The notes under the pieces were generated by a model. It ran no database searches. It was not told the DNA's origin and was given only the letters and a program-made list of their open reading frames with translations. The translations under genes and the position numbers were made by a program. From positions 1-64,000 of the forward strand of contig RCNN01000037.1 in the NCBI GenBank assembly GCA_003667245.1: 64,000 bases of DNA, in the 5' to 3' direction. The stretch comes from Heterostelium multicystogenum (taxonomy: Eukaryota > Evosea > Eumycetozoa > Acytosteliales > Acytosteliaceae). Shown here piece after piece: positions 34,558 to 49,780 of this stretch (position 1 is the first letter of the stretch; every line of letters starts with the position of its first letter).

Positions 34558-35382
34558 ATGGAACCAACAATAAATTATCCATATAAAATTAGTGAAGAAC
34601 AAAGAAAATCCTATGAGAAAAACGGTTTCATTGTTCTTTCTGATCTATTGACCGAGGAAGAGAAGGTAAATTTGGTTAGATGGGTCAAGGAAATTAGTGA
34701 GTTGCCACCAACCAAGGGTAAATGGATGCAATACTACGAAGAGAATTTGATTACCAAAGAGAAGCAACTCTGTCGTACAGAGAATTTCACTCCATTCCAC
34801 GATGGAATTCGTTCAATTATCAAGGGTGAGAAGCTCATGGGTACATTAGCCCAATTGATTGGACAACCAGTAGTACTGTTCAAAGAGAAAATCAACTATA
34901 AACAAGCTGGTGGTGGTGGTTTCCCAGCTCACCAAGATGCTCCAGCATATGTTCAACTCGGACAAACCCACCACATCACTGCCATGTTGGCTGCCAATGA
35001 TTCAACTATCGACAATGGATGTCTCTATGTCGTTCCAGGTTCACACAACCCGGCAACCATTCATCCACAAAACCAGAGGACGGTAGTATCACTGACGAAT
35101 GGTGTGATAAGGAGCATTGGATTCCAGTCGAATGTAAAGTTGGAGATGTTTTTGATTTTTGGATCCTACATTGCACACAGATCTGGTTCAAACAAAACTA
35201 ACTCCTCAAGAAATGCAGTATACTTGACTTACAACGCCGAATGTGATGGTGACAAGCGTGATCTTTACTATGACGAAAAGCGTCGTCTATTCCCACCCGC
35301 ATCTGACAGAGAAGAAGGTGTAGATTACTCTGAGGGTGCCAAAATCTATAACTTGGCAACTCCAATAAGTAATGTACAATAA
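34558..35382 (+). CDS. PhyH-family Fe(II)/2-oxoglutarate dioxygenase, PhnY-like
   Basis: The protein starts MEPTINYPYKISEEQRKSYE, followed by KNGFIVLSDLLTEEE, the PhyH entry strand. The iron ligands are His125 and Asp127 in PAHQDAPAY and a distal His in IAHRSGS, with the 2-oxoglutarate Arg eleven residues after that His (NSSRNAVYLTYN). KINYKQAGGGGF and NGCLYVVPGSHN are typical of the family. Two one-base errors, a missing C near 35048 and an extra T near 35150, bracket a shifted segment that reads TKPEDGSITDEWCDKEHW in the middle frame. The final protein is about 275 residues. PhnY hydroxylates C1 of 2-aminoethylphosphonate, and the divergent PhnZ-like neighbour would use that product. PhyH proteins have many substrates, so the specific role is inferred from the neighbour. 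Confidence 0.7.
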   Translation: MEPTINYPYKISEEQRKSYEKNGFIVLSDLLTEEEKVNLVRWVKEISELPPTKGKWMQYYEENLITKEKQLCRTENFTPFHDGIRSIIKGEKLMGTLAQLIGQPVVLFKEKINYKQAGGGGFPAHQDAPAYVQLGQTHHITAMLAANDSTIDNGCLYVVPGSHNPATIHPQNQRTVVSLTNGVIRSIGFQSNVKLEMFLIFGSYIAHRSGSNKTNSSRNAVYLTYNAECDGDKRDLYYDEKRRLFPPASDREEGVDYSEGAKIYNLATPISNVQ

Positions 35383-36748
35383 AATATTTAAATTCTGTTT
35401 TTTAATTTAATAATACTTTGATTCCACTTAATGAATTGATGGATGGAAACTAATTCCATCCAATTGACGTGGCCTATGGATAATCAAAATAAACAAAAAC
35501 TTTTGTTATTATAATTTTTACAGAATAATAAATTTTCAGACTGGAGATATTGAGTATGAAGAGGAAATCTGAACTTCCACTATATTGGTTTAAACACGAG
35601 TTACCAGCAAGAGGAGCAATCATGAGTTGACAGCCACCTATAACTTATTTCTTTTTATCTTTTTTTTTTTTTTTCACTTAACACTTTTAGCAAGTAGAGG
35701 GTTATATGAAGCAACATCATTTTGGAAGTAAATGATTTAAGCTTGTAGAAGCATAAATAATAGTTGCTAAAATCTCAAGAAAACAATTATGAAATATTTA
35801 AAAATATATTTTTGTTTTAATAAACGAATCTGCCAAGTTGTCAAAGTGAAAAAAGAATGATCTTCTTTCCTTTTGAGTGAGTATGGAAAATCTCGCGGGT
35901 TAATTCATATTATAAGCATGAAATGTTCTAAGAAGCAAAGGAAAACGTAAAATTTTTGTCATGTTTGTTTTTTTGTTTTTTTTTTGATCATGACTTGAGT
36001 TGGTCCGACCACTGACATGTTCTAGGACAGTATTTCCAGGAAATAAATGGATGTAAAAAAAGGAAGAGTGGTTAGAATTCTAGTTTAATGAATGCAGATT
36101 CTCAGTATGGGTACTCTACAAATGACTACAATTGATGTATTACTATATTAGTAATATTGGTAATTATGATGTTGGGCACCAAAACGAAACTATTAATTGA
36201 TGACAATCAATCAATAATCAACTTACGAAGTTTACGAATATACGAACCTATACCAAGTGTCAAAAGAAGCTGAAAAATCTAACCCATCGTGCATTGGCAA
36301 CTCGCTTCGTGAACAAGAAGAATACATTTGGTGAAGGGGCATGTGATGTGGACCTACCTATTTTCAATTAGAAATCAAAAAAAACCAAAAAAAAAAAAAA
36401 AAAACTTGAGATTAAAATTAGAACAAACAACAATAAGCGATTTCGTAAATTAGAATATAATTAATTTTAAATTATTTACATATCCATCATTTTTCATATG
36501 ATCATCTGAAATTCTCTACTATAAATAACGATCAAGGACAATCGAGATTAAACCATTATCAATTGAGGTAAACAAATAAATAATTATTCTTATTGATATT
36601 ATTTATTTATCTTTACCTAAATTTTAATATACATATATTTATAAACAATTCTTAATTTATTATTATATATTTATATATCTTTCTATCTTTGTTTGTTTCT
36701 CTGTTTGTAAATTTGTTTTTTTTTTGTAAATAAATATTTTTATTTATT
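35383..36748. other. Intergenic region upstream of the ABCG gene
   Basis: About 1.37 kb with no supported gene. It has poly-T and poly-A runs (about 35657-35675, 36376-36406) and two short open stretches, 35570-35620 and 36200-36370, neither with a start or family motif. A TATA-rich, T-rich leader precedes the ABCG start. Confidence 0.55.
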
Positions 36749-39700
36749 ATGTCTGATGTTAATATAAATATCAGTGATTCTCCATCTGTGGAGAATGGCA
36801 ACAGGCAATTTGAAGAGGTTGCCAAAGAGTTGGAGAATCAATCTTTGTCAATGTCTGATCAGTCTCAGCCAAAGAAAACAACTACATTCCAAGATATTTA
36901 CACTGATCCAGGTGACAATGACATTGAACTTGGTGAGCGTGTCAAGGAGAATGAAGATGATTTTAAATTAAGGAAATATTTTGAGAATTCCCAAAGAATG
37001 CAAATCGAAATTGGTGGAAAATCCAAAAAGATGGGTGTATCCATTAAAACTTGACAGTAGTAGGCCAAGGAGCTGATCATTCCATTATCGCCGATATAGG
37101 TACTCCATTTAAATTTTTATTATCTTGTTTAAATCCACTTAATTTGTAAGTAGTTTTTAATTAAATATTTATTAATGTATTAATATATTAATATTCTTTG
37201 ATTTAATAATTTTTATAGAGTTAAAAGGAATGAAATTAAAACATTTAATATATTACATGATATCAATGGATATATTGAGGATGGTAAAATGTTGTTGGTT
37301 TTGGGTCGTCCTGGATCTGGCTGTTCCACTTTATTGAGAGTCATTTCCAATCAAACTGAATCTTATATTGATGTTACTGGTGAGATAAAGTATGGTAATA
37401 TTCCAGCTGATGAGTTTGGTAGATATCGTGGTGAAGCTATATATACACCAGAAGAAGATATCCATTACCCAACGCTTACTGTTTTCGAAACACTTGATTT
37501 TACTTTGAAGTTGAAAACGCCAAGTCAACGTTTACCAGAAGAAACCAAACGTAATTTCCGTACAAAAATCTATGATCTATTAGTTTCCATGTATGGTCTT
37601 GTAAATCAAAGAAATACTGTAAGTATAAATACCATATATTTAGCATAATACTAGTTCATTCATTTACTAATTGTGTTCTACCATTTAGATTGTTGGAAAT
37701 GAATTTGTTAGAGGTTTATCTGGTGGTGAGCGTAAAAGAATGACCATCACCGAAGCAATGGTTTCTGGAGCATCGATAACATGTTGGGATTCTTCAACTC
37801 GTGGTTTGGATGCTGCTTCTGCTCTCGATTATGCAAAGTCATTGAGAATCATGTCTGATACTTTGCACAAGACAACGATTGCCACATTTTATCAAGCATC
37901 TGATTCGATTTACAGTTTGTTTGATAAGGTGATGGTGCTTGACAAAGGTCGTTGTATTTATTTCGGTCCAATTCACCTTGCCAAAAAATATTTCTTGGAT
38001 CTTGGTTTCGATTGTGAACCAAGAAAATCTGTTGCCGATTTCCTCACTGGTATTTCCAATCCACAGGAAAGATTGGTTCGTCCAGGCTTTGAAGGTCGTG
38101 TTCCAGAGACATCCGGTGATCTTGAAGAAGCATGGAAGAACTCTGCATTGTTCAAAGAGCAAATGGAGGCTCAGCAGCTCTATGAAGCAACTGTCGAGAA
38201 GGAGCAACCATCGATCGAATTCATTGAGCAGATCAGAAATGAAAAGAGTAGAACCAGTTCCAAAAAATCACCATATACCTCTAGCTTTATCACTCAATGT
38301 ATTGCTTTGACCAAACGTCAATTCCAATTAAGCTATGGTGATAAGTTTACGATTGTGTCATTATTTTCCACCGTATTCGTTCAATCCTTTATCTTGGGTG
38401 GTGTCTATTTCCAATTGGACAAGACAACCGATGGTTTGTTCACAAGAGGTGGTGCAATCTTTTCATCAATTATATTTATGTGCATTCTTACAAGTGGTAA
38501 TCTTCATAATACTTTTAACGGTAGACGTATCCTCCAGAAACACAAATCCTATGCATTGTATCGTCCATCTGCATTTTTGATTTCACAAGTATTGGTTGAC
38601 ATTCCATTTGCATTTGCCCAATCATTCTTACATTCGATCATTGCCTATTTTATGTATGGACTGGACTATAATGCTGGAAAGTTCTTTATCTTTGTTTTCA
38701 CATTGATTGGTGTAACACTTTCATCTGGATCATTGTATCGTGGATTCGGTAACTTTACACCAACTCTGTTTGCTGGTCAAAATGTAATGAATTTCGTCTT
38801 CATTTTCATGGTCAACTACTTTGGATATACTATACCTTATGATAAAATGCATCCATGGTTCCAATGGTTCTTCTGGGTCAACCCACTCTCATATGCATTC
38901 AAGGCATTGATGACCAATGAGTTCAAAGATCAATCCTTCTCGTGCGCACACTCTGCCATTCCTTTTGGTCCAAGCTACACCGACACCAGCCATAGAATTT
39001 GTCCAGTTGTTGGCTCAGAAGAGGGTCAACTAAGTGTCACTGGTGAAAACTATCTATTAAAAACATTCGACTTTAAAATAAGTGAGCGTGCAATTGATGT
39101 AATTGCAATCTATCTCCTTTGGTTAGCCTATATTGCACTGAACATTTTTGCCATTGAATTCTTTGACTGGACATCTGGTGGATACACTCACAAAGTATAC
39201 AAGAAAGGAAAAGCACCAAAGTTGAATGATATCGAGGAGGAGCGTAATCAAATTAAGATTGTAGAACAGGCCACCTCCAACATGAAAGAGTCCCTCAAGA
39301 TTCATGGAGGTATCTTCACATGGGAGAATATCAACTACACTGTTCCTGTTCCTGAAATTGGACAAAAGTTGCTCCTAGACGATGTACTTGGTTGGATTAA
39401 ACCAGGTCAAATGACTGCTTTGATGGGATCATCTGGTGCTGGTAAAACTACTTTGCTTGATGTGTTGGCCAAACGTAAGACCATTGGAATCGTACAAGGT
39501 GAATCCGCGCTCAATGGTAAGCCTCTTGAAATCGATTTTGAACGTATCACTGGCTATGTTGAACAAATGGATGTTCATAATCCTGGTTTGACTGTTCGTG
39601 AAGCACTTAGATTCTCTGCCAAGCTCAGACAAGAACCGGAAGTACCATTAAAAGATAAATATGAATATGTAGAGCGTGTGTTGGAGATGATGGAGATGAA

Positions 39701-41228
39701 ACATCTTGGTGATGCGCTTGTAGGTAACTTGGAAACAGGTGTGGGTATCTCTGTTGAAGAAAGAAAGCGTCTTACCATTGGACTTGAATTGGTAGCTAAG
39801 CCACATATACTTTTCCTTGACGAACCAACCTCTGGTCTCGATGCCCAATCCTCCTATAATATTATCAAATTTATCAGAAAGCTTGCTGACGCTGGTATGC
39901 CTTTGGTTTGTACAATCCATCAACCATCACCTGTTTTGTTTGAACACTTTGACCGTTTGTTGCTATTGGCCAAAGGTGGAAAGACTGTTTATTTTGGTGA
40001 TATTGGAGAGAATTCATCGACTTTGATCAACTATTTTGTAAGAAATGGTGGAAGAGAATGTGATCCATCGGAGAATCCAGCAGAGTATATCCTTGATGTT
40101 ATTGGTGCCGGTGTCCATGGAAAGACCGACTTTGATTGGAGCGCTATTTGGAAGAGCTCACCAGAACTCTCACAAGTTAAGGCTGAGCTTGCCCTCCTCA
40201 AGACTGACCAAGAACTAGCCAAATATGTCAGTGCAGACAATGTTAAGAATGCAGTACCACGTGAATTTGCAACTGGCTTCACTACTCAATTCATTGAAGT
40301 CTACAAGCGTTTCAATTTAATCTGGTGGAGAGACCCACAATATACCATTGGATCTTTTGTACAATCGATAGTATCAGGATTAATTGTTGGTTTCACATTC
40401 TTTAATCTCAAAAACTCGGCCTCTGACATGAACCAAAGAATCTTTTTCCTCTGGGAAGGTATGGTGCTCGGTGTACTTCTTATCTACTTGGTATTACCTC
40501 AATTCTTTATCCAAAAGAATTTCTTTAAGCGTGACTATGCAAGCAAATACTACTCATGGCACAGTTTCTCTTTAGCCATTGTAGCTGTCGAGATTCCATA
40601 CGTAATCATTTCAACTACCCTATTCTTCTTTTGTACCTACTGGACTGCCGGTCTTCAAAATAGTGGTACTGCCCTATCTGGATTCTACTACTGGTTGATT
40701 CATGCAATGTTTGGACTTTACATTGTATCATTCAGTCAGGCATTGGGTGCAGCTTGTTTCGATATAGCAATTTCCATTGCAAGTCTTCCCATTCTACTAT
40801 TTTACATCTTTTTGTTCTGTGGTGTCCAAGTACCCTATGCTTTGCTACCAGCATTCTTCCGACATTGGATGTATCATTTGAATCCTGCCAAGTACCTTCT
40901 GGAGGGTATCGTGACAAGCATTCTCAAGAATGTTGAAGTTAAATGTTCCGATTCTGATTTTATTCGATTCACTGCACCCGACAATCAAACCTGTATTAGC
41001 TACACCAACGAATTCACTAGCTATGCACCAGGCAAGGTCGAAATCATGGATAATGACCCAACAAAATGCGGATATTGTGTATTTAAAAATGGAGAAGAGT
41101 ATTACAACACATTGGATTGGAAGTATGAAAATCGTTGGCGTAACTTTGGTATTCTTGCAGCCTATTGGGCATCTTCCATTCTCTTCATTCTGGTCTTTGT
41201 CTACTTAACCAAAAAAGCCAGAAGATAA
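36749..41228 (+). CDS. Full-length PDR-type ABCG transporter
   Basis: An ATP-driven membrane exporter with NBD-TMD-NBD-TMD order, about 1,440 residues. NBD1 has Walker [10 protein letters not shown] and signature LSGGERKR, but its Walker B is the PDR-style [16 protein letters not shown]2 has Walker [10 protein letters not shown], signature-like [11 protein letters not shown] and Walker [13 protein letters not shown]. This asymmetry is normal for the PDR subfamily. TMD1 lies at about 38300-39170 and TMD2 at 40270-41210, with [15 protein letters not shown] and an extracellular Cys-containing loop late in each half. The N-terminus [17 protein letters not shown] is cytosolic. Missing one T near 37054 breaks the frame before [11 protein letters not shown]. 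Introns: about 37147-37218 and 37620-37688. The remaining 3.5 kb is unbroken. The substrate is not predictable; related dictyostelid members export drugs or lipids. Confidence 0.9.
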
Positions 41229-41555
41229 ACATTAAAAGAATTCATATGACTCTTCATGTTACAATTCCAACCATGGTTAAAGGTTCTGGTTTTCTCTTCT
41301 AAGGTTTTTTTGTGGGAATTCTGGTCATTTCAAAATAAAATCAATTTTTATTTTATTTGAGAATCATCAAAAGATATTATCATAAAATATCCTTTAAAAT
41401 ATTGATCTACCACTTGTCGTATTTTTTTTTTGATTTGAGTCGAAGGTATCTTGATTTTCACCCCAAAAATTAGATATATTTATATTTCTATCGAAGCTAA
41501 AATATAAAAATACAAAATAATAGAGAGAGATATTAAGATATTTACTTTTGTACAA
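41229..41555. other. Intergenic region
   Basis: AT-rich spacer of 327 bases between the ABCG stop and the next start. TTCACCCCAAAA lies at 41457-41468, a possible C-rich promoter element about 90 bases upstream of the start. Confidence 0.4.
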
Positions 41556-44500
41556 ATGTCGAAAATAATATATCTAATATCTTCAATCTTGTTGCTCTGT
41601 AAATATCAACTTACTCATATGATCTCAATGTTCATCTACTTATTAGTTATTACTCTTGCTATTTATAGTAAACTATAATAATGTTGTATTATCATATGAT
41701 ACGCAATTTTATACTAAAACAGAAGGAAACAGCTATCATCCTACTTTGTTTAATAGTATTACAGATGAATCTTGTAGTTTGGATCTGCAACTTATTATCC
41801 CAACAAATTCCGCGGTTACTCCTAACACAGATGGTTGGTCTTCCATCTATAGAGCAGTGTCCTATGTAAATAATGGTACACATGTTAGAGGTGCCATTAT
41901 TTACACATTGAGAAATGGACCCAACTTTTATAATTTTACAACAACCGTCAACTCAGTGTCTCAAACCTTTAATATTTTTAATAGATGTAACAGTATGTTG
42001 ATTCTCCACTATCTACATTTTTAATTATTTTATTATTAATCCATATTCATAGCAATACGTAATGTTCAACCTATTGTTCAGCAGTCTAAATCATATGTCT
42101 ATGCCGGCGATAGATCAAAGTACCAGATTTTCGTGAAGATGGGTGTTCCTTCAACTTCTTTTATCAAGGATTATACTTGTAGATACACATCCAGGTGTAC
42201 GATTAAAAGTCATAGCGTACTACATCCAATGGATGGTTTTCCATCGTTGTCTCTACACTGTATACGGATATAAGACAATCCAATCAAAGTACAATATCTA
42301 TATTCCCACCATATATGAAAAATTACCAATCTCTTCTTAGTTTCCAGCCTATCGATTTTAAAAGTAAGTTTTTAAACTAACAATGATAATCTGATAATAT
42401 CAACCAATTCAATTAATTGATTTTATATTATTTTAGCATCTCCAAGAACAACAAACATTCAATATTTCTCTAAATTTAAGATATTATCTGATATAACAAG
42501 ATTCAACACTATCCTTAGAATATCCAATTTAAATTCTATTTTCTATAATAGTAATTTTCAATTGGTAATTACACCAGTATTGGGAAATCCGACCAATGCA
42601 TATTATAACGCAAATTGGAATATGATCAACAAAAATCAAGCTTTGGCTTACATGTACATCTTGGATGAACAACTAGATATACTAGAACTTTTTAATTCTA
42701 GTTTTATATCTAATGATATCCAGAAATCAAACAGCAACAATCAAATGGACACCTCTATCACTGCGAACATTGTCAACATTAATTTCAGAACAGGTGAACT
42801 TCCCTATAATCCTTCAGTTACTATTCAAAAGAATGGAAATATCAACAAATTTGAATTCCCACTTGGTTTTACAAGCGTTTATAATGCAAGCAGCTCAATC
42901 AATGATTATTTATTCAATGTCGATTATCTTATGGTTTATAATTATGCTCAAAATACCGGTATCAATGATACTATTTTCATGTTATATGGTACTAATGGAT
43001 TGTCTCTCACGACATATTATCAAAAATGGAATTCATCTAGTAAGATATGAGAAAGAAATCATAATGCAAATCATTTTGATATTGACCCAATTATTTATTA
43101 ATTACAGGTACTGATTATGTTTCTTCATTTATTAGTGGAATTGAAATTAAACCATTCAATAATAGAAAGTTTATTTTGAGATTAAACTTTGGATCTCAAA
43201 ACGATTTTGGTTTAAGAAGAATTTCTGTTTATAACCATATTATCGATATCGCAAATATAATCAGTGGAGATACTAATGCTGGTACTTTGGAAGCCATTAT
43301 CGATATTCCAAGCTATGGAACTCAAAGATTAATTCAATGCATCTCCTATGGTTTATCAATCTTAAATCAAGAATATGATTTCGACTTCATAAATGTAAAT
43401 ACAGATTCTGTCCCAAGTGTACCATCAATATTAAGTAAGTATAAATATTTATCTATTTTAAGCTATACAAATAAAATTAATTCATATCAATTCTTAGAAA
43501 CTCAGACTATCGATTCAATTACCTATTGGAAATTTGAACCAAACAATATTGATGTATCAGATGGTCCTGGTAAAACAGTATTGGTTCTGAATTATACCAA
43601 CTCAAGTCCATCCGATACACCTTCTATTCTTCTCTCAATGGATCCATTCTTACCCGAGGTGCTTGATGAAGACAATTTATTTTTTGGATATTTCAATCAA
43701 ACTACACAGCTATTCAATATTCCAATAACCCTGAAAGAGAAGCTATTCACTCGTTCCATCTATTATAATTTTACTGCCGCACCTGTTTCAATTCCATCAA
43801 CAATGCTTCATATGAAATTTGGAAACGATGCTCTTTTAAATGTCACATCAAAATGTAAGTACTGTACTTGTTATCTATAAACATTATTTAATATTTAATA
43901 TTTAATATTTGGTGATAATTTTTATTCAGATGCTGATGAAATGGGACCATATGTTGATAATATTGCACCATTTTCAAAATCAATTACTATCAGTAGTACT
44001 GAGACAAAGAGTATTGGATGGACTTTTACGATTAAAGATGAGCCAAGTGGATTTTACCAAGGATATGCATTAATTTATGGAAAATCAGATCCAATTCCAT
44101 ATATATCAGCTTTAGTTCATTCAATTCAACCAAAGGAAATGAATTTAATGGAGAGTATTCAATTTCTATACAAATCAATGGCAATTGTAGATCAACCAGT
44201 TTATCGAATTGAATTTGTACTTTATGATTACCTAGGAAATATTGCCAAATCCTCTGGTGGAGGTTCAATGGTTTCAATCATTGACCCATTATTTAAATTT
44301 TATGGTGACCAATCGAGTGAATCCTTACTCTCTGTCAATGTGATTTGCTTAATCAGTCAAGATGTTACTTCCCAGTTGTCAAGAATTTGAATATAGAAAC
44401 AGTTAGAGTAGACGTTGGTTCTTCAGATAGAATGTTTTCAGCTACTTTTGTGGTCGCAGATGATAAATCAGGTATTTCCCAACTTACCAAAGACTATCCC

Positions 44501-46023
44501 TATGTATATTTGGTTGAATATTTCGGAGAGAATCAAAGGATACAATCCAAACTTTCTAATATTTCAAATGATGGTTTGGTAGCAACTTTTCAAGCGAAAG
44601 GACAAATACCATATGGATTTGGTATGAAGGAAAAATTGCTAGTCTCAATTTATGGTTGTATGGATAATCATAGGAATTTGGGTGGAATTTCATCATTGCA
44701 ACTTAAATCAAGAAATTTGACATACTATATAGATACAACCTTTACCAAAAAACCATTTTAGAGTCATCCAGTGTAGTGACAGGACAAGCTCAAACTCTCT
44801 ATGTATATGGCAAAAATTTGGGATTGGATAATGATATAGTTACTTGCTTTGTCAGTTATGCTGGTTTAGGATATATACCAACAGATTTCATAGTAAAATC
44901 ATCCTCGGCTTTTTCGATTAGTCTCAAAAGCTTCGATGGTGACTATATCATTGTACATATAAACGTTAATCGGTCTTTGATTCCAATCAATTGAAAATTT
45001 ATAAATATGTTGCTCCAACCCCTCCCACAAGACCAACAAGACCAGTCCTCAACTGTCCAGGTACACCACAATGTTCGGACAATGGAGTTTGTCAAATGAA
45101 CACAGGTGTATGTTTGTGTAGATCCCCATGGACTGGACCGGATTGCAGTTCACAAATCATACCAACAAATCCACAGTAGTACAACCAGACCAACCAACCA
45201 TCAACAATGTTATAACAACCAACGATATGAATATTCTCAGCAACATCTCAATCCATTCTCTAAGAGAAATATCGCCAACCAATGAAGTTCTCCAAACTAT
45301 CGATTTAGCAATTGGACAAGAACCAATACATCCTCTGTCAATAGTCTTTCTTATCGATACACAAATGCTATTTCATCGATGGCTACCAATTTAACGGTCG
45401 ATATTCAATACTTCTCAAGTGAAACCCAGGTTCAATTTGCAGATAGAATACTTACGATGCAACCATCAACCATTAAATATACAATTGGAATTTCAAACTA
45501 TAGTTTCCATGATAAACTTAACACACTGCAATTGGTCATGACGACAATGGTTCAGACAGACTCTGCTTCATGTTCTTTGAAATCACATAGCAATGATAGC
45601 TCAAACATCCAATGGATAAAGCTAAACATCGACCAACAATCACTCTATGGAAAGTTCCTTGACGTAGCAGAAGTCGACGGTTTGACAAATGTCATCTCCA
45701 ACACTCTGTTGGACTCAGAGTTTAACACCGCAGGAGATGCTAGCAATCGACTCGAATCCTACATTGGTATTAACATTCCCTACTTTGAAAGCAATGTCAA
45801 AATAGATCCAGACTTCTCCATACTGATAGACAATAATCCAATTGAATCGGACCTATGTGGAAAGTCCGACAGCAAAGGTCTAAGCAAAGGAATCATCATC
45901 GGAATTGTAGTTGGAGCAGTCGCATTAGTAGCCATCATCATTGCATTAATCATAATAATACCAAAGATTAGATACTCCAACATAGCTATTAAAATGAAAG
46001 AATTTAAAAATAATAAAGACTAA
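41556..46023 (+). CDS. EGF/TIG-type transmembrane surface protein (ComC-like)
   Basis: The start at 41556 gives MSKIIYLISSILLLC, a signal peptide, with an intron (about 41600-41668) inside it, then NYNNVVLSYDTQFYT. A long ectodomain of beta-rich repeats follows across several exons with GTAAGT/TTAG-type borders (about 41991-42051, 42365-42437, 43040-43107, 43857-43929). TGQAQTLYVYGKNLG starts an IPT/TIG-like domain. An EGF-like domain follows: CPGTPQCSDNGVCQM then CLCRSPWTGPDC. After FSSETQVQFADRI comes a membrane helix at about 45890-45960 (IIIGIVVGAVALVAIIIAL) and a short basic tail. This plan matches the dictyostelid ComC/EGF-TIG surface family, linked to cell communication and adhesion. 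Many indels break the frame, for example 42200-42340, 44390, 44760 and 45170-45390. Confidence 0.7.
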
Positions 46024-46082
46024 ACTTTTCATAACTCTTACATCGAATCATATTGTAAAACGAACTGGTTTGGGATCTTCAT

Positions 46083-46092
46083 GGTGTGGGTG
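46083..46092 (+). promoter_or_regulatory. G-box-like element
   Basis: GGTGTGGGTG, in the 186-base gap between the EGF/TIG stop and the Met-tRNA synthetase start. It resembles G-box sequences of dictyostelid developmental genes, but its owner is a housekeeping gene. Confidence 0.3.
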
Positions 46093-46209
46093 TTATCTTA
46101 TTTTTCAGACGACAAAGTTTATTTGATCTTGATCATTTTAAAAATTTCTTAATTAGTTGTTGATTGATCGATCGATTGATTGATTGATTGATTATCTTGA
46201 TTCAAAGAT

Positions 46210-48037
<1,828 letters not shown>

Positions 48038-48200
48038 ATACTGATTCAAGATTGAATTTTAGTGTAATTTGGTTTACCTTGAACAACTTCAGTTGAAATC
48101 CAATCGATTATATTTAAGCCATTCCCAACTCCAACAACAACTTCTTAAAAAAAAACATAGATTTTCATAAATCTATCAATGATCATTGCTGGTCAAAGCC

Positions 48201-49557
48201 ATGTATATTGAATATCTTTCATATGATATATTAAGAAATATATTATTATATATTGATAGTATCGATAGGATTTGTTTAGTGTTGACATGTAAAAGATTAT
48301 TTGATAGAAGAGAACAGTATTTATATTTTTGATGATCTTGATCTGCCCACACTGCAACAATTCGAATCAACAACACTGTTACCTAAGATCATTCAAGTCA
48401 CAGATCAGAAAATCAATTGTCAACCGATCCTACGCAAAAAGCTTACTATACAAGTTCAAACTTTAATGTACACAGAATCAGTTCACATTATGACTATATC
48501 ATTACAAGTTGTAAGTAGAATCGATTCAATCAAATATTGAATCTATCTTAAAACTAACCATAATAATATGTAAACGATGAACATTTAGCATCAAGTATTT
48601 CTAATTATCCAACGTGTTTAAAGAAAGTTTATTTAAACCTATAAAGACCTAGCAGGTGCAGTACTACCAAGCTCAGTACTAAGTTTAAACGATTCAAGGT
48701 AATGGCAAGGCTCTTAAAAAAGGAATCATCGGTCAATGTATTCACACATCTAAAGTTCACAGAGTTTAATGGTATCTTTGAGGAAGGATCATTACCTATG
48801 AATCTAAAATCACTAAAAATATATGCAAGCTATCAAAATGAAATAGCAAATAATATTCTTCCTTTGGGTCTGGCACGTCTCTACTTCACATCATTGAGTT
48901 CTAGAATTGGAAATGGTGTATTACCAGCAACTCTAAAGATTCTTTCTTTGGAAAACTATTCACATGAATTACAAATCGGGTGTTTACCAGATGAACTTCG
49001 CGAGCTAAGACTAGGCAATAACTATAGTATACCTTTGAAATCGCTTCCTCGATGCTTAGAAAGATTATCAATACAGTGTATCACTCTCAATACATCTCCA
49101 CTGCCAACTTCACTTAAGCATTTGAAACTCTTCAAGCTTATAGATAGTACGCCTAGTGTGTGGCCACCGAATTTAGAATCTCTTGAAATAAGGATTGGAC
49201 ATACTACCAGGAATATAGTAGTGAATCGAGATTTTCTTGGATTCTCAAGGAAAACAACCAAAACAGTGTCAATGTTACCTGAATCACTGGAAACACTTGG
49301 ATTAGGAGAAATAGTCGAACCTTGCATGATCCCCCCAAAGTAAAATATTTGGCTTTGGACTAGGACTTTACACTGTTTTTTCCCAACATATACCATCGCA
49401 TATTGAAACATTGGTAATAGGAAGACATATAGTGAACCCCAAAAATATAAAGATTCCATCTTCAGTGAAAAAAGTAATATATTCAAGTGGAATAGGTTCA
49501 ATGAGATACTTTTACAATCAACCCAACTATCAGAAAGTATCAAATACGACTCAATGA
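48201..49557 (+). CDS. FNIP-repeat protein with F-box-like N-terminus
   Basis: The start MYIEYLSYDILRNILLYID, followed by RICLVLTCKRLFDRRE, has the form of the F-box-like N-terminus found on many dictyostelid FNIP proteins. An intron is likely near 48510-48588. The repeats have FNIP/LRR-like sign LP-x-L-x-x-L: SLPMNLKSLKIYA, VLPATLKILSLENYS, CLPDELRELRLG, PLPTSLKHLKLFK, VWPPNLESLEIRIG, MLPESLETLGLGE, and after one frame break near 49340, IPSHIETLVIGRHI and IPSSVKKVIYSSG. It ends VSNTTQ. F-box proteins of this type are probable substrate receptors of SCF ubiquitin ligases, but no partner can be read here. Confidence 0.65.
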
Positions 49558-49780
49558 ACAAACCAATCTGACACTGTACAGAACAGACAACAATAACTTT
49601 ATTGCAATCGATCAGAGTATGAAAAAAGGTTTATTTCTTTCTCTAAAACAACTACATAGAATCATCGAAGATAATACAATAGATTCAGACTATCAATAAC
49701 GAAGACCTAGTCCAAAAGACACAAGAACGTGATTAGCAATTAAATTAAAGTTGAAATTTTTAATGCTTTGTGATTGATGA

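Noticed and set aside
35545..35622. Short frame MKRKSELPLYWFKHELPARG, slightly like a glutathione S-transferase N-terminus
   Set aside because: Only about 25 codons, no continuation in any frame and no splice partner.
36190..36369. Open stretch of about 55 codons ending GEGACDVDLPIFN
   Set aside because: No in-frame Met and no family motif; likely chance in spacer sequence.
37700..37850. Loss of ATPase function in ABCG NBD1 because of the altered Walker B
   Set aside because: The WDSSTRGLD form is normal for the PDR subfamily.
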